This document shows positions 24,417 through 33,330 of a DNA stretch of 64,000 nt, piece after piece; within the stretch, counting starts at the first letter, position 1, and every line of letters starts with the position of its first letter. This stretch comes from Nocardioides plantarum (GTDB taxonomy: Bacteria; Actinomycetota; Actinomycetes; Propionibacteriales; Nocardioidaceae). The notes beneath the pieces were generated by a model. It was not told the origin of the DNA. It did no database searches and was given only the letters and a program-made list of their open reading frames with translations. The DNA is taken from positions 186,001-250,000 of the forward strand of contig NZ_VDMS01000001.1 of NCBI RefSeq assembly GCF_006346395.1, written 5' to 3'. A program made the position numbers and the translations under genes.

Positions 24417-25760
24417 ATGAGCACCGCCTCCACCTCGCCCAGCCTGCTGACCGACCGCTACGAGCTGACCATGCTCACGTCGTTCGTCACCGACGGCACG
24501 GTCGACCACCCGGCCGTCTTCGAGGCCTTCGCCCGCCGTCTCCCCGAGGGTCGCAGGTACGGCGTCCTCGGCGGCCTGGGCCGACTGCTGCCGCTGATCG
24601 AGGCCTTCTGCTTCGAGCCCGACGAGGTCGACTGGCTGCTCGCCGAGGGCGTGGTCAACGAGCCGACCGCCGCCTACCTGCGCGACTTCCGGTTCCGCGG
24701 CGACATCGACGCCTACCCCGAGGGCGAGCTCTACTTCCCGGGCAGCCCGGTCCTCACCGTGCGCGGCACCCTCGGCGAGTGCGTGATGCTCGAGACGCTG
24801 ATCCTCAGCGTCCTCAACCACGACAGCGCCATCGCCTCAGCCGCGGCCCGCATGGTCACCGCCGCCGGCGGCCGGTCCGGTCGACCGCTGGTCGAGATGG
24901 GCAGCCGGCGCACCCACGAGGAGGCCGCGGTCGCGGTCGCGCGGGCGGCGTACGTCGCCGGCTTCGCCTCGACCAGCAACCTGGCCGCCGGCCGGCGCCA
25001 CGGCGTGCCCACCGTCGGCACGGCCGCGCACGCCTTCACCCTGGCCCACCGCACCGAGGTCGAGGCGTTCCGCAGCCAGGTCGCCGCGCAGGGCGCCGGC
25101 ACCACGCTGCTGGTCGACACCTACGACATCGCCCAGGGCATCCGCAACGCCGTCGAGGTCGCCGGTCCCGGGCTCGGCGCGGTCCGCATCGACTCCGGCG
25201 ACCTGGCCGACGAGTCGGCGGCCGCGCGGGCCCTGCTCGACGAGCTCGGCGCGACGCACACGCGGATCACCGTCACCAGCGACCTCGACGAGTACGTCAT
25301 CGCCGCCCTGGCCGACGCCCCGATCGACGGCTACGGCGTCGGCACCCGGGTCGCGACCGGCTCGGGGCACCCCACCGCGCAGATGGTCTACAAGCTGGTC
25401 GCGGTGGGCGACGAGCCCGGCGGCGCCCTGCGCCCGGTCGCGAAGAAGTCGCACGACAAGATCTCCGTCGGTGGCCGCAAGACCGCCTACCGCACCCACG
25501 ACGAGGCCGGCCTGATCGTCTCCGAGGCCTTCACCACCGACACCACCGACACCACCGACAACACGCCCCTCGACGGCACGCCGCTCCAGGTGTCCGTCGT
25601 CCGCGGCGGCCGGGTCGTCCACACGCCCACGCTCGACGAGATCCGCGACCACTGCGCCGCGGCCCTCGCCACCCTGCCGCCGACCGCCCTGGCCATCACC
25701 GGCGGCAGCGCCCACCTGAAGGTCCAAGCCGCACCGCAACCGGAAGGAGCACCTCGATGA
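24417..25760 (+). CDS. pncB: Nicotinate phosphoribosyltransferase
   Basis: 447 residues. It makes nicotinate mononucleotide from nicotinate and PRPP, the committing step of NAD salvage. [52 protein letters not shown] and [17 protein letters not shown] are family signatures. There is a small Asp-Thr repeat ([10 protein letters not shown]) near residue 380. GAGGAG ribosome site. The stop overlaps the pncA ATG. The upstream palindrome indicates NrtR control. Confidence 0.97.
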   Translation: MSTASTSPSLLTDRYELTMLTSFVTDGTVDHPAVFEAFARRLPEGRRYGVLGGLGRLLPLIEAFCFEPDEVDWLLAEGVVNEPTAAYLRDFRFRGDIDAYPEGELYFPGSPVLTVRGTLGECVMLETLILSVLNHDSAIASAAARMVTAAGGRSGRPLVEMGSRRTHEEAAVAVARAAYVAGFASTSNLAAGRRHGVPTVGTAAHAFTLAHRTEVEAFRSQVAAQGAGTTLLVDTYDIAQGIRNAVEVAGPGLGAVRIDSGDLADESAAARALLDELGATHTRITVTSDLDEYVIAALADAPIDGYGVGTRVATGSGHPTAQMVYKLVAVGDEPGGALRPVAKKSHDKISVGGRKTAYRTHDEAGLIVSEAFTTDTTDTTDNTPLDGTPLQVSVVRGGRVVHTPTLDEIRDHCAAALATLPPTALAITGGSAHLKVQAAPQPEGAPR

Positions 25761-26338
25761 GCACCACCCGAAAGGCCCTCGTGATCGTCGACGTCCAGAA
25801 CGACTTCGTCGAGGGCGGCTCGCTCGCCGTCACCGGCGGACGCGACGTCGCGACCCGGATCAGCCACCACCTCGCGGCCCACGCCGACGACTACGTCGCG
25901 GTCATCGCCTCCCGCGACTGGCACCACGCCGAGGGCACCAACGACGGCCACTTCGCCGAGCCCGGCACCGACCCCGACTTCGTCCACACCTGGCCGGTCC
26001 ACTGCGTGTCGACCACCGGCGGGTCCGACTACGCGCCCGAGCTGGTCACCGACCAGGTGACCCACCACGTCCGCAAGGGCATGGGGGTGGCCGCCTACAG
26101 CGCCTTCGAGGGCGTCACCGACGACGGGACGGCGCTCCCCCGGGTGCTCGCCGACCTGGGCGTCACCGACCTCGACGTCACCGGCATCGCCACCGACTAC
26201 TGCGTGCGCGCGACCGTGCTCGACGCACGAGCCGCCGGGCTCGGCGTACGCCTGCTGGACGGGCTGCACGCCGGCGTCGCCCCCGAGTCGTCGGCCACCG
26301 CCCTGGCCGAGATGACCGACGCGGGGGCCGCCGTATGA
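25757..26338 (+). CDS. pncA: Nicotinamidase (isochorismatase family)
   Basis: 193 residues. It hydrolyses nicotinamide to nicotinate, the substrate for the preceding gene's product. Catalytic Asp in [12 protein letters not shown], metal ligands in [15 protein letters not shown], and nucleophile Cys in [14 protein letters not shown] are present; the catalytic Lys is probably in VRKGMG. It overlaps pncB by 4 bp at its start and nrtR by 4 bp at its end, so the three genes are translationally coupled. Confidence 0.95.
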   Translation: MSTTRKALVIVDVQNDFVEGGSLAVTGGRDVATRISHHLAAHADDYVAVIASRDWHHAEGTNDGHFAEPGTDPDFVHTWPVHCVSTTGGSDYAPELVTDQVTHHVRKGMGVAAYSAFEGVTDDGTALPRVLADLGVTDLDVTGIATDYCVRATVLDARAAGLGVRLLDGLHAGVAPESSATALAEMTDAGAAV

Positions 26339-27033
26339 GCGAGCACCCGCCGTTCGCCGTCACCGTCGACCTCGCCGTCTTCACCATCCGCGACGGCGCG
26401 CTGGCCGTGCTGCTCGTCGAGCGCGGGGCCGACCCGTACGCCGGCTCCTGGGCCCTGCCCGGCGGCTTCGTCGAGCCGCAGGAGGACGCCGAGACGGCGG
26501 CCTGGCGAGAGCTGCACGAGGAGACCGGGGTCGCGAAGTTCGACGGACACCTCGAGCAGCTGCGCACCTACTCCGCACCCGACCGCGACCCGCGGATGCG
26601 GGTCGTGTCGGTCGCCCACGTCGCGTTCGCCCCCGACCTGCCCGAGCCGTCCGCCGGCTCCGATGCGGCCGGTGCCCGCTGGTGGGCCGTCGACGACGTG
26701 CTCGGGGCTCCCGACGGCCCGACGCTGGCCTTCGACCACGAGGAGATCCTCACCGACGCCCGCGAGCGGGTCCGGGCCAAGCTCGAGTACACGACGCTCG
26801 CCCTCGAGTTCGTCGCCGAGCCGTTCACGCTCCCCGAGCTGCGCCGCGTGTACGCCGCCGTCTGGGGTCTCGCCCCCGACCTCGGCAACTTCCGCCGCAA
26901 GGTCCTGGGCACCGACGGGTTCGTCGTACCCACCGACAGCCACGACTCGGCCGGCGGCCGGCCCGCGCTGCTCTACCGCCGCGGCTCGGCCAGGGTCATC
27001 CAGCCGCCGATGCTGCGGGCCGCGAGCGACTGA
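26335..27033 (+). CDS. nrtR: NrtR, Nudix-related transcriptional regulator of NAD metabolism
   Basis: 232 residues. Residues about 8-140 are a Nudix domain whose full signature is kept ([16 protein letters not shown] then LHEETGV), so it may still hydrolyse or bind ADP-ribose. Residues about 150-225 are the C-terminal winged helix ([33 protein letters not shown]) that binds DNA. NrtR repressors release DNA on binding NAD-derived ADP-ribose. Operon position and the palindrome before pncB indicate autoregulation. Confidence 0.95.
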   Translation: MSEHPPFAVTVDLAVFTIRDGALAVLLVERGADPYAGSWALPGGFVEPQEDAETAAWRELHEETGVAKFDGHLEQLRTYSAPDRDPRMRVVSVAHVAFAPDLPEPSAGSDAAGARWWAVDDVLGAPDGPTLAFDHEEILTDARERVRAKLEYTTLALEFVAEPFTLPELRRVYAAVWGLAPDLGNFRRKVLGTDGFVVPTDSHDSAGGRPALLYRRGSARVIQPPMLRAASD

Positions 27034-27082
27034 CGCGGCGGACGCCGCGCCACCCCCGTCGCCTCCCTCCGGGCGAGGGGAA

Positions 27083-27105
27083 CTGTCGGTGGCGTGCGAC
27101 AGACT
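27083..27105 (+). promoter_or_regulatory. PafBC/RecA-NDp-type leaderless promoter of lhr
   Basis: CTGTCGGTG, eight bases, then CAGACT. Transcription starting 7 nt after the -10 falls on the A of the ATG at 27112. One mismatch at the first -10 base and one at the first motif base compared with TTGTCRGTG-N8-TANNNT. Confidence 0.72.
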
Positions 27106-27111
27106 GTCGAG

Positions 27112-30100
27112 ATGCCCACCGAGCCCACCGCCGGCGACCCGCTCGCCGCGTTCAGCGAGCCGACGCGCGCGTGGTTCTCGGCGGCGTTCGCCGAGCCCAC
27201 CCCCGCCCAGTCGGGCGCGTGGGCGGCGATCGGCGCAGGCCGGCACGCGCTGGTGGTGGCGCCGACCGGGTCTGGCAAGACGCTCAGTGCGTTCCTCTGG
27301 TCCATCGACAGGCTGCTGACCTTCCAGCCACCCCAGGACAAGAAGCAGCGCACCCGGGTGCTCTACATCAGCCCCCTCAAGGCGCTCGGGGTCGACGTCG
27401 AGCGCAACCTGCGGGCGCCGTTGACCGGCATCCGCCACACCGCCGACCGGCTCGGCGTCACGCTGCCCGAGGTCACCGTCGGGGTGCGGTCGGGCGACAC
27501 CGCGGCGGCCGACCGGCGCAAGCTGCAGACCACGCCGCCCGACATCCTGATCACCACGCCCGAGTCGCTGTTCCTGATGCTCACCAGCCAGGCGCGCGAG
27601 TCGTTGCGTGGGCTCGAGACGGTGATCATCGACGAGGTCCACGCGGTCGCGGGGTCCAAGCGCGGCGCCCACCTGGCGCTGTCCCTCGAGCGGCTCGACG
27701 CCCTGCTCGAGCGTCCGGTGCAGCGCGTCGGGCTGTCGGCCACGGTGCGCCCGCTCGAAGAGGTGGCGCGGTTCCTCGGCGGCAGCGCCCCGGTCGACAT
27801 CGTCGCGCCGCCGGCCGCCAAGAGCTGGGACCTCAGGGTCGTGGTGCCCGTCGAGGACATGACCCAGCCCGGCGACCTCGACGAGGACGGCGAGCAGGAC
27901 GGCGGCGAGCAGGACGGCGGCGGGCACGGCTCGATCTGGCCCCACGTCGAGGAGAGCGTGGTCGACCTGATCGAGCAGCACACCTCGACGATCGTCTTCG
28001 CCAACTCGCGCCGCCTCGCCGAGCGGCTGACCGCGCGGTTCAACGAGATCGCGACGACCCGGGCCGAGCTCGCCCTGCCCGAGGCCGAGGGCCCGCCCGC
28101 CGAGGTGATGGCCCAGAGCGGCGCCACCCAGGGGGCAGAGACGGTGATCGCCAAGGCCCACCACGGCTCGGTCTCCAAGGAGCAGCGTGCGCTCATCGAG
28201 GACGACCTCAAGCGGGGCCGGCTGCCCGCGGTCGTCGCGACCAGCAGCCTCGAGCTCGGCATCGACATGGGTGCCGTCGACCTCGTGGTCCAGATCGAGT
28301 CGCCGCCGTCGGTCGCCAGCGCGCTCCAGCGCGTCGGGCGGGCGGGCCACCAGGTCGGCGAAACCTCGCGCGGCGTCCTCTACCCCAAGCACCGCGGCGA
28401 CCTGGCGCAGACCGCGGTCGCCGTACGCCGGATGCGCACCGGGGGCATCGAGGCGCTGCGCATCCCCGCCAACCCGCTCGACGTGCTGGCCCAGCAGGTC
28501 GTCGCCGCGACCGCGCTGGAGGCCGTCGACGTCGACGCCCTCTACGCCCTGTGCCGGCGCAGCGCGCCGTTCACCCAGCTGCCGCGCTCGGCCTACGACG
28601 CCACCCTCGACCTGCTCGCCGGTCGCTACCCGAGCGACGAGTTCGCCGAGCTGCGCCCGCGCATCGTGTGGGACCGCGTCACCGGCCAGCTCACCGGCCG
28701 CCCCGGCGCCCAGCGGCTGGCCGTCACCAGCGGCGGCACCATCCCCGACCGCGGCCTGTTCGGGGTGTTCCTGGTCGGCGGCGAGGGGCCCGGGCGACGC
28801 GTCGGCGAGCTCGACGAGGAGATGGTCTACGAGTCGCGCGTCGGCGACATCTTCGCCCTGGGCGCCACCAGCTGGCGGATCGAGGACATCACCCACGACC
28901 GGGTGCTGGTGACCCCGGCGCCCGGCATCCCCGGGCGGCTGCCGTTCTGGAAGGGCGACTCGCTGGGTCGCCCGGCCGAGCTCGGCGAGGCGATCGGCGC
29001 CTACACCCGCGAGCTCGGCGCACTGCCCAAGGCCACGGCGTTGAGCCAGGCCAGGTCCGACGGGCTCGACGAGTGGGCGGCCGACAACCTGGTCGCCTAC
29101 CTCCACGAGCAGCTCGAGGCCACCACGGTGCTCCCGAGCGACACCACGCTGCTCGTCGAGCGGTTCCGCGACGAGCTCGGCGACTGGCGGCTCGTGGTCC
29201 ACTCCCCCTACGGCACTCCCGTGCACGCCCCCTGGGCGCTGGCGATCAACGCGCGGCTGCGCGAGCGCTACGGCGTCGACGGGCAGGCCATGGCCTCCGA
29301 CGACGGCATCGTCATCCGCATCCCCGACACCGACGCCGAGCCCCCGACCGGCGACCTCATCGTCTTCGACGCCGACGAGATCGACGCGATCGTGACCCAG
29401 GAGGTCGGCGGGTCGTCGCTGTTCGCGGCCCGCTTCCGCGAGTGCGCGGCGCGGGCCCTGCTGCTGCCGCGCCGCGATCCCGGACGTCGCTCGCCCCTGT
29501 GGCAGCAGCGGCAGCGCGCCGCGGCGCTGCTCGAGGTCGCCTCCAAGTACCCCTCCTTCCCGATCGTGCTCGAGGCCGTCCGCGAGTGCCTGCAGGACGT
29601 CTACGACCTGCCGGCGCTGGTCACGCTGATGCGCGCCGTCGACCGCCGCGAGGTCCGGGTCACCGACGTCGCGACCCAGACCCCCTCCCCCTATGCCCGC
29701 AGCCTGCTGTTCGGCTACGTCGCCCAGTTCGTCTACGAGGGCGACTCCCCCATTGCCGAGCGCCGGGCCGCCGCCCTCTCCCTCGACCAGGGCCTGCTCG
29801 CCGAGCTGCTCGGTCGCGCCGAGCTGCGAGAGCTGCTCGACCCCGAGGTGCTGGTCGAGGTCGAGGCCGAGCTGCAGCGGCTCGCCCCCGACCGCCGCGC
29901 GCGCAACGCCGAGGGCGTCGTCGACCTGCTGCGCATGCTCGGCCCGCTGACCCTCGACGAGATCCGGGCCCGCAGCACCGACTCCCCGTCGTCCGACACC
30001 GACGTGGTCGAGTGGCTGCAGACCCTCGCCGCGTCGCGACGCGTGGTCGAGGTGCGGCTCGCCGGGGTGCCCACCTGGGCCGTCATCGAGGACGTCACCC

Positions 30101-31677
30101 GGCTGCGCGACGCCCTCGGCGTCCCCGTCCCGCCCGGCACCCCCGACGTGTTCACCGAGCCGGTCGAGGACCCGCTCGGCGACCTGGTGGCCCGCTTCGC
30201 CCGCACCCACGGTCCCTTCACCACCGACGACGTGGCCGACCGCCTCGGCATCGGCGCCGCCGTCGCACGCCACACGCTGCAGCGCCTGGCCGCCCAGGGC
30301 CGGGTGCTCGACGGGGAGTTCCGGCCGTCCGGCATCGGCTCGGAGTGGTGCGACGCCGAGGTGCTCCGCCGGCTGCGCCGCCGCTCGCTGGCGCGCCTGC
30401 GCCAGGAGGTCGAGCCGGTCGAGCCGGCCGCGCTGGGCCGCTTCCTCGCCGCCTGGCAGCACGTCTCGGGGCGCGGGCTGCGTGGGGTCGACGGGCTGCT
30501 CAGCGCCATCGACCAACTGGCCGGCTCCCCCGTGCCGGCCTCCGCGCTCGAGCCGCTGGTGCTCGCGGCCCGGGTGCGCGACTACGAGCCGTCCTACCTC
30601 GACGAGCTCACCGCCTCCGGCGAGGTCGTGTGGGCCGGGCACGGCGCCCTGCCCGGCAACGACGGCTGGGTGTCGCTCCACCTCGCCGACCAGGCCTCCC
30701 TCACCCTGCCGCCGCCCGCCGCCTTCGAGGCCGGTGAGCTGCAGGAGGCCGTGCTCGGCGCGCTCGCGGGCGGGGGTGCGTGGTTCTTCCACCAGGTCGC
30801 CGACGCCACCCGGCGTCAGCTCGACAAGTCCTCGCTGACCGACCAGGCGATCAGCGCCGCGCTGTGGGAGCTCGTGTGGGCCGGTCGCGTCGGCAACGAC
30901 ACCCTCGTCCCGCTGCGCGCGCTCACCGGCAACGGCCGCACCACCCACCGCACCCGCCGCCCTCCGCCCCGGCCCGGCCGGGTCGCCCGCACCGGCCCGC
31001 CCGAGACCGCCGGCCGGTGGTCGGTCCTGCCCGAGGTCGACGCCGACCCCACCCGCCGGGCCAAGGCCACCGCCGAGCGCCTCCTCGAGCGACACGGCGT
31101 CGTGATCCGGGGCGCGGTGGTCAGCGAGCGGGTCCCCGGTGGGTTCGCCGGGGTCTACAAGGTGCTGTCGGCGTTCGAGGAGTCCGGGCGCTGCCGCCGC
31201 GGCTACTTCGTCGACGGCCTCGGCGCCGCCCAGTTCGGCACCGCAGGGGCGATCGACCGGCTGCGCACCTTCAGCGAGATCCCCGACGACGCCAAGGCCA
31301 CCGCCCTGGCGCTCGCAGCGACCGATCCCGCCAACCCCTACGGCGCGGCGCTGCCGTGGCCCGACTCCGGCGGCGGACACCGGCCCGGCCGCAAGGCCGG
31401 CGCGATCGTGGTGCTCGTCGACGGCGTGCTCGTCCTCTACGTCGAGCGCGGGGGGCGCACCCTGCTCACCTGGTCCGACGAGCCCGACCTGCTCACCCCC
31501 GCCGCAGCCGCGCTCGCCGAGACGGTGCGCCGCGGTGCGCTGGGCCGGCTCACCGTCGAGAAGGCCGACGGCGCCGCCATCCTCGGCGGGGGCTCGACCC
31601 CGCTGCGTGACGCCCTCGACGCGGCCGGGTTCGTCACGACGCCCCAGGGGCTGAGGCTGCGCAGTGCCCGAGGGTGA
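27112..31677 (+). CDS. lhr: Lhr-type ATP-dependent helicase
   Basis: 1521 residues from the ATG at 27112 (a GTG at 27094 would lie inside the promoter). A large superfamily 2 3'-5' helicase linked to DNA repair. Motif I is APTGSGKTLSAFLW, motif II IIDEVHAVAGSKRGAH, motif III VGLSATVRPL, motif VI ALQRVGRAGHQVG. A winged helix and the Lhr-core domain follow to about residue 860, then the long C-terminal Lhr extension. An acidic Gln-Asp-Gly insert (EQDGGEQDGGGHG) lies near residue 265. The stop overlaps the start of nei2 by 14 bp, the usual actinobacterial lhr-nei2 pairing. Confidence 0.97.
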   Translation: MPTEPTAGDPLAAFSEPTRAWFSAAFAEPTPAQSGAWAAIGAGRHALVVAPTGSGKTLSAFLWSIDRLLTFQPPQDKKQRTRVLYISPLKALGVDVERNLRAPLTGIRHTADRLGVTLPEVTVGVRSGDTAAADRRKLQTTPPDILITTPESLFLMLTSQARESLRGLETVIIDEVHAVAGSKRGAHLALSLERLDALLERPVQRVGLSATVRPLEEVARFLGGSAPVDIVAPPAAKSWDLRVVVPVEDMTQPGDLDEDGEQDGGEQDGGGHGSIWPHVEESVVDLIEQHTSTIVFANSRRLAERLTARFNEIATTRAELALPEAEGPPAEVMAQSGATQGAETVIAKAHHGSVSKEQRALIEDDLKRGRLPAVVATSSLELGIDMGAVDLVVQIESPPSVASALQRVGRAGHQVGETSRGVLYPKHRGDLAQTAVAVRRMRTGGIEALRIPANPLDVLAQQVVAATALEAVDVDALYALCRRSAPFTQLPRSAYDATLDLLAGRYPSDEFAELRPRIVWDRVTGQLTGRPGAQRLAVTSGGTIPDRGLFGVFLVGGEGPGRRVGELDEEMVYESRVGDIFALGATSWRIEDITHDRVLVTPAPGIPGRLPFWKGDSLGRPAELGEAIGAYTRELGALPKATALSQARSDGLDEWAADNLVAYLHEQLEATTVLPSDTTLLVERFRDELGDWRLVVHSPYGTPVHAPWALAINARLRERYGVDGQAMASDDGIVIRIPDTDAEPPTGDLIVFDADEIDAIVTQEVGGSSLFAARFRECAARALLLPRRDPGRRSPLWQQRQRAAALLEVASKYPSFPIVLEAVRECLQDVYDLPALVTLMRAVDRREVRVTDVATQTPSPYARSLLFGYVAQFVYEGDSPIAERRAAALSLDQGLLAELLGRAELRELLDPEVLVEVEAELQRLAPDRRARNAEGVVDLLRMLGPLTLDEIRARSTDSPSSDTDVVEWLQTLAASRRVVEVRLAGVPTWAVIEDVTRLRDALGVPVPPGTPDVFTEPVEDPLGDLVARFARTHGPFTTDDVADRLGIGAAVARHTLQRLAAQGRVLDGEFRPSGIGSEWCDAEVLRRLRRRSLARLRQEVEPVEPAALGRFLAAWQHVSGRGLRGVDGLLSAIDQLAGSPVPASALEPLVLAARVRDYEPSYLDELTASGEVVWAGHGALPGNDGWVSLHLADQASLTLPPPAAFEAGELQEAVLGALAGGGAWFFHQVADATRRQLDKSSLTDQAISAALWELVWAGRVGNDTLVPLRALTGNGRTTHRTRRPPPRPGRVARTGPPETAGRWSVLPEVDADPTRRAKATAERLLERHGVVIRGAVVSERVPGGFAGVYKVLSAFEESGRCRRGYFVDGLGAAQFGTAGAIDRLRTFSEIPDDAKATALALAATDPANPYGAALPWPDSGGGHRPGRKAGAIVVLVDGVLVLYVERGGRTLLTWSDEPDLLTPAAAALAETVRRGALGRLTVEKADGAAILGGGSTPLRDALDAAGFVTTPQGLRLRSARG

Positions 31678-32482
31678 CACCGTGTGGCGGGCGGCGCGGT
31701 TGCTCGACCGGGCTCTCAGCGGACACGACCTGGTGGCGACCGACTTCCGGGTCCCGCAGCACGCCACCGCCGACCTCGCCGGCGGGCGGGTCCTCGAGAC
31801 GGTCAGCCGCGGCAAGCACCTGCTCACCCGCGTCACCCACGACACCGGTCGCTGGACCCTCCACACCCACCTCAAGATGGAGGGGGCGTGGCGGGTCCTC
31901 GGCCTCGACCAGCGATGGCCGCGTCCGCCGCACCAGGCCCGCGTGGTCCTGACGACCGCGACCGACCGGGCCGTCGGGTTCTCCCTCGGCATCGTCGAGC
32001 TGCTCCCCACCGACGACGAGGAGTCGGTAGTCGGTCACGTCGGGCCCGACCTGCTCGGACCCGACTGGGACGAGGCCGAGGCCCTGGTCCGGCTGACCGC
32101 CGACCCCGATCGCCCGGTGGTCGAGGCGCTGCTCGACCAGCGCAACCTCGCCGGCATCGGCAACATGTACGCCGCCGAGCTGTGCTTCGTGGCCGGGCTC
32201 CACCCGCTCGCTCCGGTCTCGGCCGCGCCCGACCTGCGTCGCGTCGTACGCCGGGCCAAGCAGATGCTCGACCTCAACAAGGAGCGGGCGGTGCAGTCGA
32301 CGACGGGCAACCTGCGCGAGCGCGAGCGGATGTGGGTCTACCGCCGCGACCGCTCGCCGTGCCGCCGGTGCGGCGCCCCGGTCCGGGTCGCGATGCGCGG
32401 CCCGGCCGAGCGCGAGCGCGCGACCTACTGGTGCCCGCGCTGCCAGCCCGAGCCGACGACGGGTCTCAGCCCGTCGGCCTGA
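31664..32482 (+). CDS. nei2: Fpg/Nei-family DNA glycosylase (Nei2)
   Basis: 272 residues from the GTG at 31664. It removes oxidised bases and cuts the abasic site. The N-terminal PEGDTVWRAARLL has the catalytic Pro2-Glu3. LLDQRNLAGIGNMYAAELCF is the helix-two-turn-helix, and the zinc finger is CRRCGAPV to CPRCQ. It overlaps the end of lhr by 14 bp and has no promoter of its own in view, so it should share the damage-type promoter. Confidence 0.95.
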   Translation: MPEGDTVWRAARLLDRALSGHDLVATDFRVPQHATADLAGGRVLETVSRGKHLLTRVTHDTGRWTLHTHLKMEGAWRVLGLDQRWPRPPHQARVVLTTATDRAVGFSLGIVELLPTDDEESVVGHVGPDLLGPDWDEAEALVRLTADPDRPVVEALLDQRNLAGIGNMYAAELCFVAGLHPLAPVSAAPDLRRVVRRAKQMLDLNKERAVQSTTGNLRERERMWVYRRDRSPCRRCGAPVRVAMRGPAERERATYWCPRCQPEPTTGLSPSA

Positions 32483-32486
32483 GGTC

Positions 32487-32789
32487 TCAGGCGGCGGGGG
32501 CGACGACCTCGGGGCGCGGACGCACCGTGAGCGGCGTGGTGAGGGCGAGAGCAGCCTCCTCGAGGGCGACCGCGTCGGACACCTCGCGCAGCACCTCGGA
32601 CAGAGGGGCCTCGAGCGCGCCGCACAGCGAGGCGAGCAGCTCCGACGACGCCTCCTTCTGGCCGCGCTCGATCTCGGAGATGTAGCCGAGGCTGACCCGG
32701 GCCTGGGCGGAGACCTCGCGCAAGGTCAGGCCGCGCTGGACGCGGCGTTCGCGGAGGACGTCACCGAGCAGGCGTCGGAACAGCACCAT
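32487..32789 (-). CDS. clgR: ClgR-like XRE-family transcriptional regulator
   Basis: 100 residues. The XRE helix-turn-helix covers residues about 5-65: LLGDVLRERRVQRGLTLREV, SAQARVSLGYISEIERGQKE, ASSELLASLCGALEAPLSEV. In actinobacteria ClgR activates clp protease and stress genes and lies just downstream of pgsA-cinA, as here. The C-terminus ends EVVAPAA; small non-polar termini of this kind can make ClgR itself a Clp substrate (family knowledge). Confidence 0.92.
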   Translation of the reverse strand: MVLFRRLLGDVLRERRVQRGLTLREVSAQARVSLGYISEIERGQKEASSELLASLCGALEAPLSEVLREVSDAVALEEAALALTTPLTVRPRPEVVAPAA

Positions 32790-32830
32790 GCGAGTTCTCC
32801 TGGGTCGAGGGCCGGTTGTGTGGCGCAACG

Positions 32831-33199
32831 CTACCGGAGACCGGTTTCTTCCGACCCGGAGATCAGGGACACCAGCGCCGCCAGCGCCTCGTCGCAGGTG
32901 CGGGCGACGATCTGCTCCCGCCCGCCCGAGAGCTCCAGGGCGAGGGTGGGCCCACCGGTCGGGCCGTCGATGGCGACGAACACCGTCCCCGGTGGCTTGC
33001 CCTCCTGCTCGCTCGGGCCGGCCACACCGGTCGTGGCGACGGCGTACGACGCCCCGGTGAGGGCGCGGACCCCGCGCGCCATGGCGGCCGCGCACTCCGC
33101 CGACACCACGCCGAAGGACGCCACGATGCTCTCGGGGACGCCCAGGACGGCGACCTTGACCTCGGTCGCGTAGGCGACGACTCCCCCGCGGTAGACCAC
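32831..33199 (-). CDS. cinA: CinA-type nicotinamide-nucleotide amidohydrolase, 5' end disrupted
   Basis: The longest frame with a start codon is 122 residues from the GTG at 33199 (VVYRGGVVAYATEVKVAVLG), but family similarity runs further upstream in the same frame to about 33316: EQVHHLLRETSC, TLATAESLTGGRLAAALTAV. That segment holds the catalytic Ser region. Every codon from 33199 up to beyond 33334, where the frame enters the neighbouring giant gene, was checked; none is ATG, GTG or TTG. The gene probably lost its first codons when that gene was inserted. CinA C-terminal enzymes deamidate NMN. Function is doubtful unless a CTG or other odd start is used. Confidence 0.8.
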   Translation of the reverse strand: MVYRGGVVAYATEVKVAVLGVPESIVASFGVVSAECAAAMARGVRALTGASYAVATTGVAGPSEQEGKPPGTVFVAIDGPTGGPTLALELSGGREQIVARTCDEALAALVSLISGSEETGLR

Positions 33200-33278
33200 G
33201 GAGGCTCCGGGGACCGCGGTGAGGGCGGCGGCGAGCCGGCCCCCGGTGAGCGACTCGGCGGTGGCCAGGGTGCAGGAC

Positions 33279-33315
33279 GTCTCCCGGAGCAGGTGGTGGA
33301 CCTGCTCCGGGAGAC
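33279..33315. terminator. Strong hairpin at the giant-gene/cinA junction
   Basis: GTCTCCCGGAGCAGGT (33279-33294) and its exact complement ACCTGCTCCGGGAGAC (33300-33315) form a 16-bp perfect stem with a 5-nt loop. It begins 16 bp past the stop codon of the nucleotidase gene and lies in the coding remnant of cinA, so it may terminate transcription before cinA-clgR. Confidence 0.7.
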
Positions 33316-33330
33316 CGACGGACCGGCGGG

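Noticed and set aside
26197-32010. Minus-strand open frame of 1937 codons opposite lhr and nei2
   Set aside because: Composition is a Gly/Arg/His/Asp mirror of high-GC coding; no domain motifs, while the plus strand encodes complete lhr and nei2.
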